Made by a program: the position numbers and the translations under genes. Positions 9,630 through 19,027 of a stretch of DNA of 64,000 bases are shown here, piece after piece. The DNA is from Hemileia vastatrix (Eukaryota > Basidiomycota > Pucciniomycetes > Pucciniales > Zaghouaniaceae). The notes beneath the pieces were generated by a model. The model was given only the letters and a program-made list of their open reading frames with translations. It was not told the DNA's origin and made no database searches. Numbering within the stretch: position 1 is the first letter of the stretch; each line of letters starts with the position of its first letter. The DNA lies in the NCBI GenBank assembly GCA_030280995.1, contig JASXTE010000019.1, positions 9,101,501 through 9,165,500 of the forward strand. Reading direction: 5' to 3'.

Positions 9630-11309
9630 TTATTTCAAATGAAAAGATTTTAGGAGTTCAGGGGCGTTAGAAACATTGATGGCTGGTTCCCAGGATGTTT
9701 TGTCTGAGTCATTGAGGAAGCCTTCCCATTCCACAAGGTATTGAAGTTTCCCCTTGCGTATTCTTGAATCAAGGATACGACTTACTTCCCACCCTAGATG
9801 ATCTTCTACTTCGACCGGTTCCGGAGGGGGTTGGTTCTTGCCCGGGTATATTTCTCGAGCCAGTTCCAGGAGAGATACATGGAAAACAGGGTGAATCGCC
9901 TGCCATTTAGGAGGTAACTTGAGTCGAAATGCAGTTTTAGAGACTTCAGAGTCGATTTCAAATGGTCCCAAGCACTTTTCAGCCAGTTTCTTTGATGGTC
10001 GTGTTGTTCGAATGTTTCGTGCATTGAGCCATACTTTGTTGCCTGGTTTAAAGGAAGGAGCAGATTGTCGATGTTTGTCGGCCTGTTCCTTGTATCTTCG
10101 AATCGCTGATTCCAAATTTGTTTTAAGTTCTTCTTGAAGTCGTGATATAGTTCGAAGATAATGTTCCGCAGGATGATTAGTTCCTACATGGATTGAGTTG
10201 AATTGAGGATGTCGTCCATAAATGGTTTCGAAGGGCGATTGTCGTGTTGAAGAATGAGTAGAGTTATTATAAGCAAATTCGGCCAATGGTAACCATGTGG
10301 TCCAATCGTCTTGTTGGTAACTGACATACATTCGAAGATATTGTTCGAGGATTTGGTTAACTCTTTCTGTTTGACCATCAGTTTCAGGGTGATAGGCCGT
10401 GGAGAGGTTCCTCGTGATATTGAGTTGTCGACACAGTTGGGTCCAGAATGTGAATACAAACAATGAGCCTCTATCTGAAATAATATCATTTGGTAAGCCG
10501 TGTTTAGAAAATACATATTCTAGAAACACTTTTGACAAATCTTCTGCTGTAGCAGTAGTAGTGGTTTTAGTGAAAATAGACATTTTTGAAAAACTATCTA
10601 CTATTACTAATATAGCATCAAAATCATTAGAAAAAGAAAGTTGAGAAATGAAATCCATCAATAAAGATTCCCAAGGTTTAGAGGGAATAGGAGGTGGTTG
10701 AAGCAACCCATGCTTCCGGTGACGGGGAGCCTTATTCCTATTACATTCGTAACAAGCTTTTATATAGGCCTTGATTTCCCTGGTCATACCTGGCCAGAAG
10801 AAATCCCTCGCTATTAACTGGTAGGTTTTATCAACCCCAAAATGACCAGCTAATGGAGAATCATGTCGACTGTTGAAAATCCATAATTTTATCTCATTGT
10901 TTTCGGGTATGACTACTCTACCTTCGAAGACTAATAGGCCTGATTCAATACTAAATCTTTTGGCCCCTTGCTTTGAGAGTATTTTATCTTTTAATCCTGA
11001 ACAATATTCGTCCTTCGACTGAGCTTCGAGGATGTTGGATAGTGGATTTCGAAAAGATTGAATTGTCATTGAATTAAGTTGATGAGTCGTTAACATTGAT
11101 TCATTGAAGATTGACTGCACATTTGCTGGGTTCTTGTCAGCAAATGCGTTCCCCCGCTGTGGGTAAACGTTGTCCCGACGTGACAAGATATCTGGGACAA
11201 TGCAGTTTTTTCCTGGGCGATAGGAAATAGAGAAAGAAAATTCAGACAAAAATTCAGCCCACCTGGCTTGACTCCTGGTTAACACTTTAGAAGACATGAA
11301 GTATTTCAA
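9630..11309 (-). CDS. pol: E2 integrase with C-terminal chromodomain
   Basis: The frame starts inside the end of RNase H ([19 protein letters not shown]) and continues through the whole integrase. The zinc domain has its two His around HDSPLAGHF and two Cys in CYECNRNK. The DDE core shows M-D-F-I-S, then S-D-R-G-S, then the Glu of [15 protein letters not shown]. After the GPFEID block near residue 455 the protein ends (about residues 495-559) in a chromodomain beginning WEVSRILDSRI and containing LQYLVEWEGF. Chromodomains direct such chromoviruses to modified chromatin. This reading frame is intact, although upstream pol is broken by a frameshift near 11345. Confidence 0.93.
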   Translation of the reverse strand: MKYFMSSKVLTRSQARWAEFLSEFSFSISYRPGKNCIVPDILSRRDNVYPQRGNAFADKNPANVQSIFNESMLTTHQLNSMTIQSFRNPLSNILEAQSKDEYCSGLKDKILSKQGAKRFSIESGLLVFEGRVVIPENNEIKLWIFNSRHDSPLAGHFGVDKTYQLIARDFFWPGMTREIKAYIKACYECNRNKAPRHRKHGLLQPPPIPSKPWESLLMDFISQLSFSNDFDAILVIVDSFSKMSIFTKTTTTATAEDLSKVFLEYVFSKHGLPNDIISDRGSLFVFTFWTQLCRQLNITRNLSTAYHPETDGQTERVNQILEQYLRMYVSYQQDDWTTWLPLAEFAYNNSTHSSTRQSPFETIYGRHPQFNSIHVGTNHPAEHYLRTISRLQEELKTNLESAIRRYKEQADKHRQSAPSFKPGNKVWLNARNIRTTRPSKKLAEKCLGPFEIDSEVSKTAFRLKLPPKWQAIHPVFHVSLLELAREIYPGKNQPPPEPVEVEDHLGWEVSRILDSRIRKGKLQYLVEWEGFLNDSDKTSWEPAINVSNAPELLKSFHLK

Positions 11310-11890
11310 AGCATTATGATCTGTTAAGATTTGAAAAGGACTATCTAGGCTGAGAAGAAAAGAACGCCATTTTTAAGGCAATGGATAATAGCTAAAAGCT
11401 CTTTGTCATGAATTTCATAATTTAATTCTGCAGCTATGAGTTTGCGTGGCTCAAAAGCAACAGGATGAAACAAATTTGTTTCAGGATTTAATTGGGAGAT
11501 GACCCCTGAAATAGCATAATCGCTCGCATCCGTCTCAACTATTGTCGAGGCAGAAGGATCAAAATGTCGAAGAATTGGGGCTGTGGTGTACGCCATTTTT
11601 AGTGCTTCGAATTCCTTTCGTGCTGTAGAAGTAAAAACAAAAGGAATGCCTTTTCTAAGAAGAGAAGTAAGATTGTAAATAGTTTTAGAGTAATCTTTAA
11701 TAAATCTTATATAGAAGTTTGCAAAACCCAAAAATCCTTGGAGCGATTTAATGTTTTTGGGCTCAGGCCATTCCAGGATTTTCTGGACTTTTTTATCATC
11801 CATGACTAACCATCAGTGGACAACGTAAAACCCAAAAAATCAATTGATTTGAGGTGAAATTCGCATTTATTATGCTTGGTGTAGAGACCA
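11310..11890 (-). pseudogene. pol: E2 RNase H and end of RT
   Basis: The segment 11803-11345 encodes the RT thumb region (LQGFLGFANFY) and the RNase H core with TDASDYAISGV. Compared with E3, which reads [10 protein letters not shown] at the same place, one A is missing from an A-run near 11373, so the frame changes before KYFMSSK. A stop near 11895 separates it from the RT segment. The catalytic acids are still present. Confidence 0.85.
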
Positions 11891-13250
11891 TGATCTCAAA
11901 GACGATTTAGGACCTGTCGAACATGATGAATATGTTCATCCGGTGTTTTCGAGAATATTAAAATATCATCTAAATAGACGACTACAAATTGTTCAACAAC
12001 ATCTTGAAAGATATCATTAACAAAAGTTTGAAAAGTTGAAGGTGCGTTACATAATCCAAAAGGCATAACTAAATATTCAAAACTACCAAATCTAGTGCGC
12101 ATTGAAGTCAGTGGTTCATGACCTTCTGCAATGCGAATCAGATTGTAAGCGCCTCTAAGATCAATTTTAGAAAAGAAATTAGCACCATTGAAAAGGGTAA
12201 GAAGTAATGACATAGGAGGAACAGGATATGCATTCTTCTTTGTGACTGTGTTGAACTTTCTATAGTCAACACACAACCTAAGACTACCGTCCTTCTTTTT
12301 TACAAAGAGGAAAGGGGAACCGGTTGGAGATTTACTGGCTCTGATGAAACCTTTGGCTACATTCTCTGCAATGTAGTCTCGAAGAACTTGAGATTTGTCC
12401 TTCAATAAAGAATAGACAGGACCTGCCGGAGGTACTGGGCCTATTAACTCTATTTGATGGTCGTAGGGTCGATGAGGTGGTAACTTATTGGCCTTGCAGA
12501 TTGAGAAAACATCAAGGAAATCGTGGTAGATTTCTGGTAGAGTGGATTTAATGGCTTCAACGTTGATTTGGTCGTCCTCTTCATCTTCGAGAGAAACTGT
12601 CGAGGGAATACCTGTATTGAGAGAGCAGAATTCGATTACTTCGAAGCAATTTAAATCCTCTTTGAGTGAAGTCATCAAGCTAGAAGGGCTAGCCAATTGC
12701 TCATTTAGAGAAGGATCAGATGCTTGCAAGTCATCTGGCAGAGACTTGTCCTCTAGCGGGACGTTGTCAGGCGGGTTGTTTAACTCCCTATTGACCTGCA
12801 TTGAAGAATCAGAAATATACTTAGAGCGTGGGGTGATAAATCCCTTAGTCGAATCAATTTCTGGGTTCCAATGCGTTAAAAAGTCATGGCCAAGAATGGT
12901 ATTGTCAATCCTTGGGGCGTCCAAGACTGATAATTCCCACTTGAAGGGGGGAAATTTCGGAAAGTTGAAAACCCATAAAACTTTCTTACTTACCCAATAT
13001 TTGGGTTCCTCTGATTCGACAAAATAAATTGGAGTTCAATTGATATCTGTAAATGTTAGTTGAAGCTTCTCGGCAAAAGATAAACTAACAAAAGAAATTG
13101 AAGCTCCAGAGTCTATAAGACAACTGAAGGGGATATCCTCCTTAAAAAGAATGAATCTCAAGCGGTTTAAGGCAACTCAAGTCCTTAAGACATGGAGGTT
13201 CTGTGCATTGGGAGAGATAAGATAGTTTGCTTTGCACACAAGTAAACTAT
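11891..13250 (-). pseudogene. pol: E2 protease and reverse transcriptase
   Basis: The protease core is seen at about 13060-13115 as CLIDSGASISFV (D-S-G catalytic triad). A stop near 13035 breaks it from the long segment 12924-11896, which carries a protease tail, an acidic linker and RT. RT motifs include SPTGSPFLFVKKKDGSLRLC, the palm sequence around LRGAYNLIRI and the polymerase motif YLDD (about 11980). Domain order is normal for Gypsy pol. The single stop and later frameshift indicate recent inactivation. Confidence 0.9.
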
Positions 13251-14440
13251 CTACTAGTTTTTGACTTCGAACTAGTACCTTCTCTTTCCTTCAACTTTAC
13301 ACAGTCTTCCAACTTGTGCTTACCCCCACAATACATACATAACCCATTATCTGCTCGTCTTTTCCTCTCAGCTTCTTTAAGTTCCCCTTTAGGATCCAGT
13401 ACTTTGCTGATATCGCCTGGGGTCGAGCCTTTTGGTCGAGGTTTATCCTTTCCCTTATTGGGTTTGGATTGAGTCGAGGAGGATTGATTTGGTCGTGGGT
13501 GTGAAGAAGGTCCCGATTTAAAATTTAGGCCTTGAGATTTGTGGGCATATCGACGATGTTGAAGTTGTCCTTGATAAATGCCGTCAAGTTCGAGGGTTCG
13601 ATCCATTAAATCCGTTAAAGTAGTCATCTCCTGACCGTGAAGATTTAATTGATCCAGAATCCTCGAAGGAAGTCCTTTCTTGAAATGATACTTAAGGGCA
13701 GCATCATTCCAACCTACTCAAGTCTGAAGTGCCCTGAAGTTCGATATATATTCAGAGGCTTTACCATTATTACTCATGCAAAGGAAATCAAGTTCAATTT
13801 CTGCGTTGTCCGTTTCTTTAGGGTCTCCAAACAACGTAAAAAGTTGGTCTTAGAACTTTTCCCAATTATTGATAAGTACGTGGGTTTCTGTCAAAGAAAG
13901 CATGAGCAGATAAGGTTCGAACCATCTTGCTGCTTTTCCGGCTAGGAATGAAGAAGCGTAAACGACTTTTGATCGGTCGCTATTAAAGGTTCAAGGGTCG
14001 TTATGGAACAGTAGCTTGCAGGTTTGCAAGAAGGGTCGCAATCTGTCGGGGTGATCTCCGTCGAATTTGTCAGGAGATTTCATAGAAGGAGTTTTGAACT
14101 TAGATCCCTCTGAAGACATTGGATTTGAAAGGGTTTTCATGAAAAGTCTCATGAAATCTTCCAGAGAGTTAGATGGTCCAGGTTCTGAGGATTGACCAGA
14201 AGAGTGATTGGCTGGGGCGGATGGTGCCTCGTGCATTGTATCCTCTCCTTCTTCTTCATCACTAGAATCCTCAAAATCTTGTGGGATGTCTTCTACAGAT
14301 TGAACTGAATGTTGCTGTTCCCTAAGGTCAAGTGGTTCCAAAGAGTGAGTGCAGGAAACAGACCTTGTGGCTGTTGGCCTGCCCCTAGCGCAAACTCTAG
14401 TAGTAGCTCCCGGAGGAGGAGTGTGTTGAACAGGTGCCAT
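13247..14440 (-). pseudogene. gag: E2 gag
   Basis: The start is MAPVQHTPPPGATTR at 14440, 72 bp from the LTR; the same start is seen in E3 at 39704. An acidic N-terminal part is followed by a capsid-like region (FMRLFMKTLSNP onward) and a CCHC-type knuckle C-x2-C-x3-H-x4-C near the C-terminus (CMYCGGKHKLEDC). Three in-frame stops (near 13990, 13850, 13720) are absent from E3 at the same codons; the one near 13990 is TGA where E3 still has CGA, a CpG transition. The protein would coat element RNA in the virus-like particle. Confidence 0.88.
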
Positions 14441-14511
14441 TTTAAAATTTTAAAACACCTAAAAAGACGTAGTAGTGCAAAGAATGAGAACTACAGAGAA
14501 TTAAATTATAC

Positions 14512-15284
14512 TGTCACTGGACAACCTACGCACAAGGTCGAGGATGTTCCTGAAAGTGAGATGAGGGTTTAGAAAACTCCTTCGAAGCGCAGAGGAATGA
14601 TTTGAGGAAGTGATTTGAAGGTCACTCAAAGTAAAAGCTACAGGTTCGAGATTCGTTTGAGAAGAATTATAAAATAGTTTCAAAGGTAATAGGAATTCTT
14701 AAGATCTCATGAAGGGTTGGAAACTCAATAATAAAATATTTAGGATTTAGAAATGAACATTGAGAAATTGAAAGAAAGATACAATAAAAATGTTTTAACT
14801 TTTAAGATTTACCACTATTAATGTAAATACAATTTATAATTTAATTCTAAGGAATATCGAACCAAAATACTCAACCCTTTTATATCCTTTGTTCCTCCTC
14901 AAATTAACCTCCCTTCCATCGCACCATTCCCATACCATTGACCATTACTAACATACACTTAGACCCTCTTCGCTAAATATCCGTCCATGCTCAATTTACC
15001 CCTTTTTAATTAATTAACAAAACTTTAATGAAAAACTACTACTGTACTATTTCGTTGAACCTAGCGCTGTGCGTCGCTTATTGAAAAGGAGACTAAGGCA
15101 CCCTATTGGGAGATTGACTAATTTAGATTTAGAGTTTAGGCTAGTGCAGTTAAATAGTAAGTACACAAAGGAAAATCACAGTTGCTATGGAGAATTGCTT
15201 TCTGCACTTCGAGTATAGATTTAGGACTCGATATCATTTATTTAATGAGCTGCTTTCGCCTCGAGTGTCACCTGGCGCGTGACA
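14512..15284 (-). repeat. 5' LTR of E2
   Basis: This 773-bp LTR has intact inverted ends (TGTCAC ... GTGACA). The 71 bases between it and the gag start (14441-14511) are leader. It should hold the element's promoter reading leftwards. Confidence 0.93.
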
Positions 15285-15289
15285 AGGAG
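15285..15289. repeat. Target-site duplication of E2, right copy
   Basis: AGGAG, identical to 6855-6859. E1 sequence resumes here. Confidence 0.92.
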
Positions 15290-15314
15290 GCTCATAAGGA
15301 AAAGCGCTAGTGGG

Positions 15315-16171
15315 CTATTCAGTATCAGAGTGAAAGCTAATAGGATATCCTTTCCAATCTTCAGGCATGACAAAGCAACGGGGATTGGTGGGGAATCCAA
15401 GAATAGTTGATGAGCTGATTTCGTTCATTAGCTGACCTATCATTTCTATATGGGTATAGCAAGCTTCAAGTTCAGCGTCAGAAAAAGCTGGTGTGTTAGA
15501 GTAGGATAGAGACATAGCGTCATGTATAAGAAAATGTCTGGAAAACATTCGCATGGAATGGACAAAGGGTAAAGGAATAGGAACCCATCCCAGGGAGATG
15601 GATTCATTGAAGCCTGAAACAGAGTAAGCGGGTAAAGGAAGCATAAGTATAATAAAGGATACTTACTTTCTAATAAGCTTTGTGGGCACGCTGATGGCTA
15701 AGTAATGTTAACCGCATCAGGAGCAGCTGCAGTGGAGCCTGAGCACATAGAAGCATTAGAGCTCGGAGTAGAAGAAGGTGTAGCGCTAGGCTGAATAGAT
15801 ATTTCGCACCTGGGAAAACTAGGAAGCAATGGAGATTCATAAGGAACATTATTATTAGTGGAAATAGTGGGACTAGTGGTTGTAGCTATGGGATCTCTAC
15901 TAGTAGAGCTAGGTGGAAAGCGGATATAAACAGCAGGCGGAGGAGTATTCTGATTTAAAGAGATGTTACAAGTTTTGCGGTATCTAAAGCAATTGTCACA
16001 GGCAGGTCTAAAGTAGGCATACCCCCGAGGTTTAGAAAATGTACAATGGAATTTGCGGAGTTAACAAAACAAGCACGCTTGATCTTTTGGGACGGTACAA
16101 TATTGAGTCATAATATTTGGATGAAAGAGATCTAGGTTATTAGAAGGGTTATTTATAAGATAACATGGCAT
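15315..16171 (-). pseudogene. Antisense accessory gene 2 of E1: Zn2Cys6-like protein
   Basis: No named family is recognised. From the ATG at 16171 (M-P-C-Y-L) the frame contains cysteines spaced C-x2-C-x6-C-x14-C-x2-C-x6-C (about residues 33-67), again the Zn2Cys6 spacing, with basic residues in both halves (RKFHC; FRYRKTC). A TAA sits inside the first half at the residue after the second Cys, and a TAG sits near the end of exon 1. A Ser/Thr/Pro-rich linker follows. A 53-nt intron (15666 to 15614, GTAAGT to TTTCAG) joins exon 2 in frame; exon 2 encodes an ordered-looking C-terminal part rich in aromatic residues and ends at 15315. The gene lies tail to tail with E1 pol once E2 is removed. Two stops make this copy a pseudogene. 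Confidence 0.6.
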
Positions 16172-16635
16172 TGTAGAGAGGTCACCAGTGCGCCATGTTT
16201 GACTTGAGCGCCGGATGGTTTCTAAGAAGATAGCGAAAAATTTTCATCATAATGAAGGACCCAAGGAAAGGCAAATCTGTTGCAGTCAAGGGAAAGTCAT
16301 ATATTGCAAAGATCTGAAGATTAAAAGAGAGCACATGCATCTTTGACACAGGGGGAGTATTTGCTGCTATAGAAAGTAGCAACAATCTCAAGTTGTTTTT
16401 TATTATTATTTATTTTATTTATTATCTTTTTATTTTTATTATTGTCATTTCACCATTCATAGGCATTTAGTAGAAGGGTGCTGCTTAGAAAAAAGATGAT
16501 AATTTTTAAAGGCAACTCATCTCGCAGTTGTAGAACTCTCACAGGAAAATTAAGGGAAAATAAAAAAATAATATTACAGTTTTTTTTACAAGATAATATA
16601 CAATTTACAGGTACTATATACAAGGAAGTTTTTTT
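16172..16635. other. Spacer between the two antisense genes of E1
   Basis: A TTTATTATT-rich stretch at 16395-16440 and a short minus-strand frame at 16391-16182 lie here. That frame has no recognisable motif, and I cannot tell whether it is an upstream exon. The stretch should contain the promoter of the gene starting at 16171, but I see no clear TATA box. Confidence 0.4.
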
Positions 16636-17668
16636 TTAGTATTCTGCGTCCTCAAAGATTGGAACGCATAAAGCCCAGTCGTAAACAGCCTCTTGCATGT
16701 TTTGCTGCAAGGTGGTGACTGGCTGTTTTCTTTTGTCATACTCAGCGCGAGTATAGACCGGGACCGCCTCGAGAAATTTTTCGACAGCGATTATCATATT
16801 GTTCATACGACGCATGGCTGCATTTTATGGTGCACAGGCAACGTGCTCTGCAAATTCCCAGTTTTGAGCCGCGGCAGGCTCTTCATCATTGGTGATCAGA
16901 GTAGTTTCAATGGGCCATTTGTTTGGGATGATCGTATCAAAGACCAGCTGCATAATTGTCCAGTCAGGGGTGGTTTTACGAGGAGTACACTCCGGAATAG
17001 GAGCCGTATCCCAGACGGGATCTTCTTCCAAGGCTGGAAGGAATAGAGGAACGTTCGGTGGTGGAGGCGTTTCAGCGTAAGGTGTGCCTGGCACATTCTG
17101 AAAAAAAAATAAAAAAAAGAAGGAAATGAAAGGATTAAGAAAGGATGAAGTAGGAAAAGAATACTTACAGTACTCTCCTCTGAAAAGAGAGATCTTGGGA
17201 CAGAAGCGACGCTACTAGGTGTAGGTTTGCGGTAACCAACCTTGGTTTGTTTGTTACCAGGTGGGGTAACAGGAGCAGGCGATGGGCGCTTGATGGTCAT
17301 TTGACTCATCATGTTAGTAGTGGAGGCGTTAGGGTCTAGGCGTGCAATGATGGGCAGCCCATCATAACTACACTTCTTTTTGCGTGTCTTGCAGTAATAG
17401 CATTACTAAAACAAAAAAAAGGGAAAGAAAAGAAAGGTTAGTAACAACAAGGAAGGAAAGTGAAGATATTATTGCCAAGACGTGTTTTTGAGAAATGACA
17501 AGGAGTTATGCCATTTTCAATGCAGCGGGTGCATCTTGTCCCACCCATCAGTGTAGTTACGGGTGTTGTTGGTGAAGCAGAAGGGGGCTGAGTGCACACA
17601 AACTGTCGAATTGCGTCCACGACGTTGGCGGTAGTTTCAGTGGTAGGATTGGTACTTCTAGTATTCAT
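16636..17668 (-). pseudogene. Antisense accessory gene 1 of E1: cysteine-cluster protein
   Basis: No named family is recognised. Exon 1 (from the ATG at 17668) encodes about 50 disordered residues and then a C-x2-C-x7-C half-cluster (TRCTRCIENGITPC). Exon 2 (17405-17169) opens with C-x2-C-x6-C (CYYCKTRKKKC), giving the two halves of a Zn2Cys6-like cluster split by an intron with a textbook branch site TACTAAC (17443 to 17437) and a TTTTAG acceptor. The donor is not clear, and a TAA stands at the start of exon 2, so this copy is probably broken. A second intron (17168-17098, GTAAGT to TTTCAG) is clean and phase 0. Exon 3 carries an acidic, Pro-rich part, then a TAA near 16825, then an open frame to 16636 with Trp- and Tyr-rich helical sequence. 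It begins 135 bp from the 3' LTR and reads away from it. Confidence 0.6.
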
Positions 17669-17763
17669 TATAAAAAAAAAGGATGACAAATAAAAAGATA
17701 TGAGGATGATAGACAAGAGAAGAAGACGGAAGATGGAGGAAGAAAACGCTGCGAGACGCAGGT

Positions 17764-17803
17764 ATTTATGGGCTCCTGGCGACAGTCGCAAGTAGAGGGA
17801 GGA
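17764..17803. promoter_or_regulatory. Polypurine tract and antisense TATA-like box of E1
   Basis: GTAGAGGGAGGA (17792-17803, plus strand) lies directly before the LTR start, where the plus-strand primer of reverse transcription belongs. On the minus strand a CATAAATA box at about 17772-17764 lies roughly 95 bp before the ATG at 17668. The same TATA-to-ATG distance is seen in E2. Confidence 0.5.
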
Positions 17804-19027
17804 TGTGGTATGCACCTCGCAAGTAGCATAATTTTAGACCAATCAGCGCGCGTAGTCCAGGAAGAACAAAGGAAGCTAGCGCAGTAGGAAGTGCTAAAAT
17901 ATAATATGTATTTATGTGTTTCAAAGAACAAAGGAAATGGAAGCTCAGAAAAGGATTAAGGGTCTGTGAGCTCAGATTTTGTAGCGAGATGTGCCGCACA
18001 ATGGGGAATTGTGTGTTATTGATTTAGGACCCTAAAGCGCTAAACAATATGGATTTGAAATTTCCAATAATTATGTGTTAAACATTAAAGAAAAGAGATA
18101 TTGAGGACAATTCAAGTGCATAGTATACTGTGCCGCGGCTAATCAGGTAACTTACTGAAACAGGTAATAAGGAAGGCTAACTAGTTAAGCGGATTGTCAA
18201 AACTATGAATCTAGCATTAAATAAAGGAGAATGGGGACTTGATCGCAAAACTACCCAAGATTCAAGGTGGCTAGGATCAGCGTTAGAGTGGGTCAAAACT
18301 GAAAATAGCGCTGAAACAAAAAAAACGAAGGTAGAGTCAAAAACACATATGTGGAGTATGAGTGAAACAAGTTAATACTAGTGTTAGTAATCATAGGGTA
18401 TGTTTTAGGCGCTGTAGTTTTTACAAAAGGTGTACGTAGTTACTAATAAATTAGCTATTATTTTACTAATATGGTGCTAGAGCCAGCGCTGAAGATCCAC
18501 TAGCAAACTGTGTCTTGAGTACTGGAAAAATATAAAAGGGAGGACTATTTGATAGAGAAGGGGAGTTTTCATACATAGAGAGAAGAGAAATTTATATATA
18601 AGTAAAATAGAATAGCGAATTAAAGATATTTTATGAGTCTTTTACCATTCCTGCTTCTGTGTGTGTATTTCATATAGTATAGTGAAAGAGCGCAACATAG
18701 AGAGAATATATAGATTTAGTAGGAGTAGCTATTATTAGAGTTATTTTATTGCTATAATAAGGCATATTCAAAGAGAGAGCTTCAAGAGGGAGTAGCTGTG
18801 GATATTAGCGTTTATTAAGAATAGAAATATCCATATAGTAATACATGTTTTCCTGATCTCTAAGACTCATCACTCATCTTTTAAACTTTCTAATCAAATA
18901 TTAGTGTTACAAATTATTGCACTGTCTTTAAAAATAAGAGTGGCAGGCACTTCTTTTTAGAAATTGAAAAGGAGAACCAACCCATCTTGCATTGTGTCTA
19001 CTGCTTAGTACTTTAGAACAGTCTACA
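17804..19027 (+). repeat. 3' LTR of E1 (about 1.2 kb)
   Basis: It begins TGTGGTATGC and ends TCTACA. It aligns with the solo LTR at 32385-33338, which is shorter because of internal deletions, and its tail matches 1-119. The right neighbour is the palindrome array, so E1 was inserted into that array. Confidence 0.9.

Larger units (their letters stand above)
6860..15284 (-). mobile_element. Chromodomain Gypsy retrotransposon E2 (complete, 8.4 kb)
   Basis: Two 773-bp LTRs (6860-7632 and 14512-15284) bound the element, with TGTCAC at one end and TGACA at the other (TGAAA in the mutated left copy). A perfect AGGAG duplication flanks it. Gag, protease, RT, RNase H and integrase read leftwards on the minus strand, and integrase ends in a chromodomain. 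An extra gene reads rightwards at 7741-8676. E3 at 38820-47280 is a second, more decayed copy of the same family. E2 has few stops and is one of the younger insertions here. Confidence 0.95.
1..19027 (+). mobile_element. Gypsy-type LTR retrotransposon E1, interrupted by E2
   Basis: The element runs from the tail of its 5' LTR (1-119) through gag and pol (374-6281) to the 3' LTR (17804-19027). The LTR tail at 1-119 is repeated at the end of the 3' LTR and again at 33220-33338. E2 (6860-15284) with its 5-bp duplication splits E1 after pol; removing it leaves a normal order of gag, protease, RT/RNase H, integrase, then two minus-strand genes and the 3' LTR. Many stop codons and frame changes show that it is dead. 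The start of the 5' LTR is outside the window. Confidence 0.9.

Noticed and set aside
12542..13027. Plus-strand open frame opposite protease/RT of E2, with a homologous frame opposite E3 (41578 to 41102)
   Set aside because: The frame is similar in both copies, but the sense strand is coding there and explains the conservation. It has no promoter, intron or domain; it reads as a shadow of pol.
16182..16391. Minus-strand frame beginning MRLLLLSIAANTPPVSK as a separate gene or signal-peptide protein
   Set aside because: It is short, has no motif beyond a hydrophobic start, and there is no second copy for comparison. It is kept only as part of the spacer description.
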